Source: an uncultured Mollicutes bacterium
GTDB lineage: Bacteria > Bacillota_I > Bacilli_A > RFN20 > CAG-826
Reading direction: 5' to 3'
Assembly (NCBI GenBank): GCA_937893635.1
Contig: CALBGF010000123.1
Coordinates: forward strand, 1 to 11,829
Length of the DNA stretch: 11,829 bases
Numbering within the stretch: the first letter of the stretch is position 1; each line of letters begins with the position of its first letter. The translations under genes were made by a program, and so were the position numbers. The notes below the pieces were generated by a model, which worked only from the letters and a program-made list of their open reading frames with translations, was not told the origin of the DNA and did no database searches. Of this stretch, positions 1 to 5,653 are shown piece by piece.

Positions 1-1
1 C

Positions 2-3000
2 ATACATCGAGCTAAGCCATACTTAATTGATTTAGATTATTCCGTTATTGATTATGAAGATGGGCTTGAATATTTTAGTCAATTCAACGACAATGAAAGA
101 CTAAAATTTATCAAAGCTAATATTGATAAATTAGAAAAAAATGCTAAGCATTATATTGAACAATTATTTGAATTAGTCGATAAAAGATATTTTTTTTCTT
201 ATGATTGTAACTTATACGACTGCTTGTGTGAGTTTCACGATGCTTCTTATTATGCTTTGCTATTTTTAAATATATCTAATAATAAAACATTTATAAAAGC
301 ACATATTAATGACGCTATTGAAAGAACCAAGCACATCGATCTTTCAAAATTTGACGAATATTTTAAATTTAATGTCATCAATCGTGACGAAGAAATTTAT
401 GATGATGAGTATTTTCTTGAAGTTTCCGAACCTAGTTTTGATTTTTTAAATTGTATTTATATTAATGATGAAGATAAGTTTAGCTATTATTATTGGAAGG
501 AAATTGACTATGGAGATTTAGATGAAAAAAATCCAATAATAAAAAAATATTTTGCAATGTTAACTAAAATCTGCGAATCCGCCACATCAGAAAAGTTAAA
601 TAAAATGATTGAGGATACTTTTGCTAAATGTAATAATGCTAAAAAGAAAATTATCCAAGATGAAATGCGTACATTTTTATTGGATAAAAGTAAAAATAAA
701 ACTAGTCAAATTGCTTTAAAAATATTAAACGAAGAAAAAAATAGAGTACGAATTGAATTAAATGATTACGCTAATATAAATATTTATATTGGTAAGCAAA
801 AGTTATACAAAGTCCACTATGTTATGGATTTTATAAATGCAGTTAAAAATGAAGAAACTCTTGATGTTTATAAAAACTATAAATTTAATTGTTCATTAAA
901 AGAATTTGATGAATTCAGTAAAGAATTAATAAATATTTTATTAACTTCTTTTCTAATACGTGGCCTTGATAATGATTACGGATTTCGTTACTCTAATATA
1001 TATTTAAATGAAGAAGGGTTAACAAGATTAATTCGCTTATATAATGGTATTTATTATGAAAAAATCTTTTATTCATTAAATAAAGAAGAAAAAGAAATCA
1101 AATTTAACATTGATGAAAATAAGATAATAACATTATCACCTGTTGTTGAAAAAGAAAATTTAATTTTTGCTAAAGATGGTGTTTATTATATAGATAAAAC
1201 AAATAAAACACTTTCTTTAATAAAAGGCGGAGAACAAGTTAACTCAATATTAGATTTCTTTTTATCTTTTAATGAATATGATATTGAAAATAACGAAGAA
1301 TTCTTCCTTAAGTATATTTATAAAGGAAATGAAGAACTTATTTCTATTCCTGAATCAATTAATAAATTAAGTGAAAATTATCAAAATATTGAAATTTATA
1401 TTGATATGGAAGAAAACGTATTAACTAAAAAGATAATCGTAAAAGAAAATTGTTTACCTATTGAAGAAAGCAAATATAGTAATACCACAGTTGAAAATCT
1501 TAATTTTATAGATAATTTATTTAAGAGTTTCAAATTTGTTGACAATAAAATCGAAAAAGATGAGGATATTTATAATTTTCTAATCGCTGATATATCACCA
1601 CTTCAAAGCATTTGTACAATTTATTTATCCGAGCATATTAAAACTAAAAATATTATTAGTTTTCCAAAACAAAATTTAAGAATTGATTATGGATCTAGCA
1701 TGATTGAAGCATTTTGGGCAGAATCTTCTTTTAGTAATGAAGAACTAGAAAAAATATATAATGCTCTTAGGAAGAAAAAGAAATTTGTTCAATTAAAAAA
1801 CAATCAAATCATTAATATTCAAAACGAAAATGCACAAGAATTTTATAATTTATCGGAAGGATTAAGACTAGATAAAACTAAATTAACTAATGAACAAAAA
1901 ACTAATTTTTATAATGCATTCAAAGCAATTAACGCCATTGAAGATAATAAAGTTAAAGATTATTTTATGAAAGTTATTGATGAAGTTAAAGATTTTAAAA
2001 ATAACAAGTTGGATTTATCGAATATTAATGCTAAATTACGTGATTATCAAATTGATGGGGTTAACTGGATGGCATCATTAACCAAACATAATTTAAGCGG
2101 TATTCTTGCTGATGATATGGGGTTAGGCAAAACATTACAAACGATTGCCCTATTAAATATTGATAAAACCAATGCACCTTCATTAATTGTTTGTCCAAAA
2201 AGTTTAGTATTTAACTGGTATAATGAATTTCTTAAATTTGATCCAAATACCAAGGCAATTAAAATTTTTGGCAGTCAAGAAGAAAGAAAACAAATTATAA
2301 ATAATATTAAACCAAATGAGCATATAATTTATATTACTTCTTACGACTCATTAAGAAATGATTTAGAAAAATATAATTATACCTTCCAATATTTAATACT
2401 CGATGAAGCCCAAGCTATTAAAACATTTACTTCTAAAAAATCACGTTCTGTAAAGCAAATAAAATCTAATCATCGCTTTGCTTTAACTGGTACTCCTATT
2501 GAAAATAGTGCACTCGAACTATGGTCAATATTTGATTTCTTAATGCCTGGATACTTAGATGATATTGATGTGTTTAAAAAGCGTTTTGAAACCGAAGAAG
2601 AATATAAAAATATGATAGCAAAACGTGTCTCTTTATTTATTTTAAGAAGAACAAAAAAAGATGTTCTTAATGATTTACCAGAAAAAATCGAACGTGTTAT
2701 TGAAGCAGAAATGACGACTGAACAAAGAAAAGCATATGATGCTTATTGCCAAGTAGCCAAAAAAGCATTAGGTCAATCTAGTAGTATTTTTGAAATACTT
2801 CCATACCTTATGCGTTTAAGACAAATTTGCGTTGAACCATCAATGTTCATAGAAAATTATTCTGGAAAAAGTGGAAAAATGGACTTAATTTATGATTATA
2901 TAAACGCATTAATCAAGGAAGGTCATAAAATTTTAATCTTCTCACAATTTGTCAAAGCACTTAATATAGTGGAAAACCATTTAAATAAAGAAAAAATCAA

Positions 3001-3379
3001 ATATTACTTATTAACTGGCGAAACTAAAGCGGAAGAAAGAGTCATACTATGTGACAAATTTAATAATGATAAAACACCATTATTCTTAATTTCACTTAAA
3101 GCCGGAGGAAATGGATTAAACTTAACTGGTGCAGATACAGTCATTCATATTGATCCGTGGTGGAACGCCGCTGTTCAAGACCAAGCTACAGATCGTGCAC
3201 ATCGTATTGGTCAAAAAAACAATGTTACAGTTTTAAAATTTATATGTGAAAATTCAATTGAAGAAAAAGTCATTGAATTGCAAAACATGAAAAAGGATTT
3301 AATAGATTCACTTATATCATCCAATGAAAAATCAATTTTGCAATTAACACATGATGATATTAAATTCTTACTTAATTAA
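2..3379 (+). CDS. SNF2-family DEAD-like translocase/helicase, 5' partial
   Basis: ATP-driven superfamily 2 translocase that moves on nucleic acid or remodels protein-nucleic acid complexes in the cytoplasm. The frame is open from base 2, so the start lies left of the window; 1125 residues are visible. Helicase motifs are intact in the C-terminal half, numbered from base 2: motif I DDMGLGKT (704-711), Walker B DEAQ (801-804), motif III ALTGTP (827-832), motif IV IFSQF (979-983), and motifs V-VI from LKAGGNGLNLTGAD to RAHRIGQ (about 1032-1071). The roughly 630 residues before motif I are Lys/Asn/Glu-rich and fit the position of the bacterial SNF2-associated region. A Cys-rich patch at 69-79 (C, then CLC and a His) could be a degenerate SWIM zinc finger, which is speculative. 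Family call is secure; target and partner are unknown. It stands alone, with no restriction or DISARM-type partners visible. Confidence 0.93.
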   Translation: MHRAKPYLIDLDYSVIDYEDGLEYFSQFNDNERLKFIKANIDKLEKNAKHYIEQLFELVDKRYFFSYDCNLYDCLCEFHDASYYALLFLNISNNKTFIKAHINDAIERTKHIDLSKFDEYFKFNVINRDEEIYDDEYFLEVSEPSFDFLNCIYINDEDKFSYYYWKEIDYGDLDEKNPIIKKYFAMLTKICESATSEKLNKMIEDTFAKCNNAKKKIIQDEMRTFLLDKSKNKTSQIALKILNEEKNRVRIELNDYANINIYIGKQKLYKVHYVMDFINAVKNEETLDVYKNYKFNCSLKEFDEFSKELINILLTSFLIRGLDNDYGFRYSNIYLNEEGLTRLIRLYNGIYYEKIFYSLNKEEKEIKFNIDENKIITLSPVVEKENLIFAKDGVYYIDKTNKTLSLIKGGEQVNSILDFFLSFNEYDIENNEEFFLKYIYKGNEELISIPESINKLSENYQNIEIYIDMEENVLTKKIIVKENCLPIEESKYSNTTVENLNFIDNLFKSFKFVDNKIEKDEDIYNFLIADISPLQSICTIYLSEHIKTKNIISFPKQNLRIDYGSSMIEAFWAESSFSNEELEKIYNALRKKKKFVQLKNNQIINIQNENAQEFYNLSEGLRLDKTKLTNEQKTNFYNAFKAINAIEDNKVKDYFMKVIDEVKDFKNNKLDLSNINAKLRDYQIDGVNWMASLTKHNLSGILADDMGLGKTLQTIALLNIDKTNAPSLIVCPKSLVFNWYNEFLKFDPNTKAIKIFGSQEERKQIINNIKPNEHIIYITSYDSLRNDLEKYNYTFQYLILDEAQAIKTFTSKKSRSVKQIKSNHRFALTGTPIENSALELWSIFDFLMPGYLDDIDVFKKRFETEEEYKNMIAKRVSLFILRRTKKDVLNDLPEKIERVIEAEMTTEQRKAYDAYCQVAKKALGQSSSIFEILPYLMRLRQICVEPSMFIENYSGKSGKMDLIYDYINALIKEGHKILIFSQFVKALNIVENHLNKEKIKYYLLTGETKAEERVILCDKFNNDKTPLFLISLKAGGNGLNLTGADTVIHIDPWWNAAVQDQATDRAHRIGQKNNVTVLKFICENSIEEKVIELQNMKKDLIDSLISSNEKSILQLTHDDIKFLLN

Positions 3380-3396
3380 AAGTTTTTGAAAATATC

Positions 3397-3488
3397 GCTC
3401 AGCAAATATTAAAAAAACAGCTCACTTATTTTCCAAAATATTGCTCAGTTAAATTGACAAATATTGCTCAATTAAGTAAAATGTTAAT
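3397..3488 (+). repeat. Four 23-bp phased GCTCA repeats over the ATPase promoter
   Basis: GCTCA occurs at 3397, 3420, 3443 and 3466, exactly 23 bp apart each time. Units 1, 3 and 4 share a longer core close to AATATTGCTCA; unit 2 is more diverged. Unit 3 lies just upstream of the -35 box and unit 4 sits between -35 and -10. The last unit is also the right half of an 18-bp imperfect palindrome (3454-3471, TTGA...AATATT...TCAA). The arrangement looks like a multi-site operator. The binding protein is unknown. Confidence 0.7.
3454..3482 (+). promoter_or_regulatory. Sigma-A promoter of the AAA_14 ATPase gene
   Basis: A perfect -35 TTGACA (3454-3459), a 17-bp spacer and a -10 TAAAAT (3477-3482, 5 of 6). 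Transcription should start near 3489, about 18 nt before the ATG. The spacer contains one of the phased GCTCA motifs, so a protein bound there would block RNA polymerase. Confidence 0.75.
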
Positions 3489-3506
3489 GAAGCGGAGGCT
3501 ATTAAA

Positions 3507-4796
3507 ATGGATAAAATTGTAAATAAATCTGATTATAAAAAAAGAATTATTGACGAAGTTATCGAGCAATATCTTAAAGTTAGTGGCGCTATATGTATTG
3601 AAGGGCCAAAATGGTGTGGAAAAACTTGGACATCATCCTATCATTCCAATAGTGAATTTCTAATAGGTGACCCAAAGAATGGATTTTCTAATAGGAAACT
3701 TGCCGAATTAGATCCTTCCTTAATTTTACAAGGAGATACACCAAGAATGATAGATGAATGGCAAGAAGTCCCATCTATATGGGATGCAACAAGAGCGGAA
3801 GTTGATAAAAGACACAAAAAAGGCCAAATTATTCTCACAGGGTCTTCTACTCCTAAAACAAAAGGTATTTTACATAGTGGCACCGGACGTATTGTTAGTT
3901 TAAAAATGAATACTATGTCATTATATGAATCTGGTGATTCTACTGGACTAATATCTTTAAAAGAACTTTGTGAAGGCAAATTAGAACCAACAATGCTTGA
4001 AGAAGTGAGTTTGGAAAAAATTGCTTATTTAATTGTTAGAGGTGGGTGGCCAGAAAATATTAATGTCGATTCCGATAATGCACATATTATGCCTAGAGCG
4101 TATATGAATAACATAATTAAAGAGGATTTAAATAAATTAGATGATGATATTGAGTATAATCAACATAAAACAACTTTACTTTTAAAATCACTAGCAAGAA
4201 ATGAGTCCACAACTGTATCGGATAAAAAATTATTAGATGATATTATTGAAAATGATAATGAATCAATGAGTCGAAATACAATTGCTAAATATTTAGAATC
4301 ATTAAATAGACTTTTTGTTTTAAATAATCAAATGCCTTTTAGTACAAATATTCGCTCATCACTTCGAGTTAAGCAAATGGAAAAAAGGCATTTCTCTGAT
4401 CCTGCAATGGCGTGTGCAATGCTTAACCTTACCCCACAAAAGCTTCTTAATGATTTGAATACTTTTGGATTCCTTTTTGAGGCATTAGTGGAAAGAGATT
4501 TAGAAATATATGCTCAAAGTTTTGGCGGAAAATTGTTTCATTATCAAGATTATAACAGCAACGAAATTAATGCTGTAATAGAATTAAATGATGGGGAATG
4601 GTGTGCATTTGAAATCAAATTGGGCGCTAATAAGATTGAAGAGGCAGCAAAGAACTTGACAAAAGTATGTGATGATATTGTTAAAAATGGTGGAAAAGCA
4701 CCTAAAATAAAATGCATCATTTGCGGATTATCTAATGCTGCTTATAAAAGACCAGATGGAATATTTGTTGTTCCATTAACATCATTGAAAAATTAA
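3507..4796 (+). CDS. AAA_14-type ATPase with DUF4143 C-terminal domain
   Basis: P-loop ATPase of the AAA_14/DUF4143 class, which is common and often multicopy in host-associated and anaerobic bacteria; its cellular role is unknown. In 429 residues I see Walker A GPKWCGKT (33-40), Walker B RMIDEWQE (80-87), a sensor-1-like IILTGSSTP (108-116), and a DUF4143 region from about 210. The C-terminal end has the PD-(D/E)XK-like pattern EINAV (353-357) followed by FEIKLG (368-373). In this family the first motif usually reads EID or EVD; here the Asp position is Asn355, so nuclease activity would be doubtful. The start is fixed by GGAGG (3494-3498), 8 nt before the ATG. It is a single-gene unit with its own promoter and terminator. 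ATPase call is sure; biological role is not. Confidence 0.92.
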   Translation: MDKIVNKSDYKKRIIDEVIEQYLKVSGAICIEGPKWCGKTWTSSYHSNSEFLIGDPKNGFSNRKLAELDPSLILQGDTPRMIDEWQEVPSIWDATRAEVDKRHKKGQIILTGSSTPKTKGILHSGTGRIVSLKMNTMSLYESGDSTGLISLKELCEGKLEPTMLEEVSLEKIAYLIVRGGWPENINVDSDNAHIMPRAYMNNIIKEDLNKLDDDIEYNQHKTTLLLKSLARNESTTVSDKKLLDDIIENDNESMSRNTIAKYLESLNRLFVLNNQMPFSTNIRSSLRVKQMEKRHFSDPAMACAMLNLTPQKLLNDLNTFGFLFEALVERDLEIYAQSFGGKLFHYQDYNSNEINAVIELNDGEWCAFEIKLGANKIEEAAKNLTKVCDDIVKNGGKAPKIKCIICGLSNAAYKRPDGIFVVPLTSLKN

Positions 4797-4807
4797 TAAT
4801 TAAAATG

Positions 4808-4842
4808 CTATGAATTTATATACCAAAAATTCATAGTTTTTT
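4808..4842 (+). terminator. Rho-independent terminator after the ATPase gene
   Basis: A perfect 10-bp stem (CTATGAATTT 4808-4817 with AAATTCATAG 4827-4836), a 9-nt loop, then six T's (4837-4842). It lies 12 bp after the ATPase stop codon. Confidence 0.88.
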
Positions 4843-4880
4843 ATAATAAAAAGAAAAAAATTAAGTTTTTAAACGGAAAA

Positions 4881-4916
4881 TAAAAAACCCGCCACTATAT
4901 TATTAATGAGCAGGTG
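4881..4916 (-). terminator. Minus-strand terminator for the antisense RNA
   Basis: Arms 4887-4897 and 4904-4915 form an 11-bp stem with one bulge (4909) and a 6-nt loop. On the minus strand it is followed by six U's. Two pairs, 4890/4912 and 4895/4906, are U-G or G-U wobbles when read as minus-strand RNA but C-A mismatches on the plus strand. The hairpin is therefore better suited to the minus strand, which supports a leftward transcript ending here. Confidence 0.65.
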
Positions 4917-4945
4917 AAAAAGACTGCCGGTTAGGAGGATAAACT

Positions 4946-4981
4946 GTGTTTATCATTATTAAGGGAGATGTATTTACTTAA
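4946..4981 (+). CDS. Possible 11-residue leader mini-ORF
   Basis: A GTG codon lies 7 nt after AGGAGG (4933-4938), the strongest SD in this locus, and opens an 11-codon frame (MFIIIKGDVFT) ending at TAA. The frame runs through the left arm and loop of a perfect inverted repeat (4954-4986) and stops inside the right arm. Translation could keep that hairpin open and so influence use of the downstream toxin start. No family is recognised. It may be a regulatory leader peptide, or the SD may have another role. Confidence 0.35.
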   Translation: MFIIIKGDVFT

Positions 4982-4986
4982 TAATG
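4954..4986 (+). promoter_or_regulatory. Leader hairpin upstream of the small-toxin start
   Basis: A perfect 10-bp inverted repeat, CATTATTAAG (4954-4963) and CTTAATAATG (4977-4986), encloses a 13-nt loop containing GGAGATG. No T run follows, so it is not a terminator. It lies 20 nt before the toxin SD and overlaps the mini-ORF, which suggests control of translation or RNA stability. Confidence 0.5.
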
Positions 4987-5014
4987 TTGGTGCTTAGTTA
5001 TATATTGGAGACAC

Positions 5015-5089
5015 ATGGAAGATTTACTTTTCCTAGCTCTCGTGATTATTTTTACTTTAATTAACAAAGACTTAACACGCAAAAAGTAG
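5015..5089 (+). CDS. Small hydrophobic peptide, candidate type I toxin
   Basis: A 24-residue peptide. It has a short acidic N-terminus (MEDLLF), a hydrophobic stretch of about 13 residues (4-16, including LALVIIFTLI) and a basic C-terminus (DLTRKK). This is the plan of Fst-, TxpA- and Ldr-like type I toxins, which insert in the inner membrane and damage it. It lacks the Pro that many Fst peptides carry in the membrane span, and I cannot place it in a named family. GGAG (5007-5010) lies just 4 nt before the ATG, a close SD spacing. The gene sits between a structured leader and a terminator, with a converging minus-strand promoter. I could not find a convincing plus-strand promoter. The coding call rests on peptide character and context. 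Confidence 0.6.
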   Translation: MEDLLFLALVIIFTLINKDLTRKK

Positions 5090-5097
5090 TAACTAAT

Positions 5098-5177
5098 GTT
5101 ACCGACACTAGTAAATATTCTCTTCAACTAATAAGGTCAGTGGTTACCGCCACTGACCTTTTTCGTTACCGACACTA
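5098..5177. repeat. Three copies of a 13-bp repeat GTTACCGMCACTR
   Basis: GTTACCGACACTA occurs at 5098-5110 and again at 5165-5177. A third copy, GTTACCGCCACTG, spans 5143-5155, across the loop and 3' arm of the toxin terminator. A partial relative (CCGCCACTA) lies at 4889-4897. The repeats place UUACCG in the mRNA 3' UTR and in its terminator loop, and CGGUAA in the antisense RNA, so they are natural pairing sites, recalling the direct repeats of Fst-type loci. Confidence 0.75.
5133..5163 (+). terminator. Terminator of the small-toxin mRNA
   Basis: A perfect 11-bp stem, AAGGTCAGTGG (5133-5143) and CCACTGACCTT (5150-5160), with a 6-nt loop TTACCG and a run of T's to 5163. It is GC-rich compared with its surroundings. 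It would end the toxin mRNA about 75 nt after the stop codon. The symmetric stem could also act weakly on the minus strand. Confidence 0.88.
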
Positions 5178-5179
5178 TT

Positions 5180-5208
5180 AGTATATGTTAGTAAATTAAA
5201 TTTTGCAA
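5180..5208 (-). promoter_or_regulatory. Minus-strand promoter converging on the toxin gene
   Basis: Read on the minus strand: -35 TTGCAA (5208-5203, 4 of 6), a 17-bp spacer and -10 TATACT (5185-5180, 5 of 6). The expected start is a G at 5175 or 5173, inside the third 13-bp repeat. It would drive the antisense RNA. Confidence 0.55.
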
Positions 5209-5227
5209 TACTTCAAAAAATTTATTT

Positions 5228-5291
5228 CAGAATAAACGCATAATTATTGCTTGCATTTTTTATTCACTTGCAATTTTATGTGTTTATTCTG
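5228..5291. repeat. 64-bp imperfect palindrome between the two toxin-antitoxin units
   Basis: The left arm 5228-5250 (CAGAATAAAC...) and right arm 5270-5291 (...GTTTATTCTG) pair over about 20 bp, with a G-T wobble and one small irregularity, around a 19-nt loop. A smaller repeat, CTTGCAWTTTT, occurs at 5250-5260 and 5267-5277. No T tract follows on either strand, so it is unlikely to be a terminator. It could be a protein-binding palindrome, a cruciform or a structured RNA. It ends exactly where the first hipB operator-like site begins. Confidence 0.7.
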
Positions 5292-5304
5292 CTAACATAT
5301 TAGC
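5291..5304. promoter_or_regulatory. Operator-like palindrome 1 of hipBA
   Basis: GCTAACATATTAGC is a perfect palindrome: 5-bp arms GCTAA/TTAGC with 4 bp between. It lies just upstream of the hipBA -35 box. A second site of the same design is centred 40 bp downstream. Confidence 0.6.
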
Positions 5305-5309
5305 GATTA

Positions 5310-5338
5310 TTGACTTATTCAAGCGAAATTGCTAATAT
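5310..5338 (+). promoter_or_regulatory. hipBA promoter
   Basis: -35 TTGACT (5310-5315, 5 of 6), a 17-bp spacer and -10 TAATAT (5333-5338, 4 of 6). Transcription would start near 5345, giving a leader of about 18 nt. The -10 box lies within palindrome 2, so bound HipB would block RNA polymerase, the classical autorepression of type II toxin-antitoxin operons. Confidence 0.65.
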
Positions 5339-5344
5339 ATAAGC
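5331..5344. promoter_or_regulatory. Operator-like palindrome 2 of hipBA
   Basis: GCTAATATATAAGC is a near-palindrome resembling palindrome 1 and covers the hipBA -10 box. The 40-bp centre-to-centre distance is close to four helical turns, so two HipB dimers would sit on nearly the same face of the DNA. Confidence 0.6.
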
Positions 5345-5362
5345 AATTAAGTTGGTGATAAA

Positions 5363-5653
5363 ATGGAAAGAAGATTTGACATTAGTGACTTTGTAGATAC
5401 AGTAACAGAGGCAAGTATTACGGAAAATTTAATTAAAAGAGTAAAAGCAAGAAGGAAAGAACATAAATACACTCAACAAGAATTAGCCAAAAGATCTGGT
5501 GTTAGCTATGCTTCTATTAGAAGATTTGAAACAACAGGCGATATTTCACTTGCTTCATTAATTAAGATTGCCCATGCCATGAATTGCTTAGAGGATTTTA
5601 ATAATTTATTTAAGTATGAACAAATAACTAATTTAAAGGACTATAAATTATGA
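5363..5653 (+). CDS. hipB: HipB-like XRE-family antitoxin and autorepressor
   Basis: DNA-binding antitoxin of a HipBA-type type II system: it binds and holds the HipA kinase and represses the operon. The 96-residue protein carries an XRE helix-turn-helix at about 21-78, with the core TQQELAKRSGVSYASIRRFE at 37-56, preceded by a 20-residue extension. The SD is GGTGAT, just upstream of the ATG. Its stop overlaps the HipA start (ATGA, 5650-5653), so the two are translationally coupled. Two palindromes over the promoter are candidate HipB sites. The C-terminal tail is short and polar, which would suit it to proteolysis, but that is inference. The family call rests on the HTH plus the adjacent HipA. 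Confidence 0.88.
   Translation: MERRFDISDFVDTVTEASITENLIKRVKARRKEHKYTQQELAKRSGVSYASIRRFETTGDISLASLIKIAHAMNCLEDFNNLFKYEQITNLKDYKL

Larger units (their letters stand above)
4882..5175 (-). ncRNA. Candidate antisense antitoxin RNA
   Basis: Inferred from signals, not from any known family. A minus-strand promoter (5180-5208) would start a transcript at about 5173-5175, and a minus-strand terminator ends near 4882, giving an RNA of about 290 nt complementary to the whole small-peptide mRNA. Its 5' end would begin inside the complement of the third 13-bp repeat, so it could also pair with the first copy in the mRNA 3' UTR. The plus-strand terminator hairpin at 5133-5160 is symmetric and might stop part of the transcription after about 45 nt, but on the minus strand its T tract is poor (TTATTAGTT). 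This is the expected layout of a type I antitoxin. Length and start are uncertain. Confidence 0.5.

Noticed and set aside
224..226. TTG as the start of the SNF2 gene
   Set aside because: The same frame continues upstream without a stop to base 2, and no SD precedes this TTG.
2047..2253. Minus-strand ORF inside the SNF2 gene, with similar ones at 3641-3979 and 5730-6062
   Set aside because: They are antisense shadows of well-supported genes, with no SD or recognisable motif.
3397..3488. CRISPR array
   Set aside because: Only about 5-11 bp per 23-bp unit are conserved; there are four units and no spacer-repeat structure or cas genes.
2..4796. SNF2 plus AAA ATPase as a two-gene defence system
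   Set aside because: They are separate transcription units with no nuclease, methylase or other defence gene nearby; the available evidence does not link them.
4842..4847. TATAAT as the promoter of the small-toxin mRNA
   Set aside because: A perfect -10 hexamer, but it lies in the T tract of the ATPase terminator and has no credible -35 at 16-18 bp.
4984..5064. A 26-codon ORF in another frame overlapping the toxin
   Set aside because: It encodes a polar, unstructured peptide with its only SD-like sequence 16 nt away in a hairpin loop; the 24-residue hydrophobic frame is better supported.
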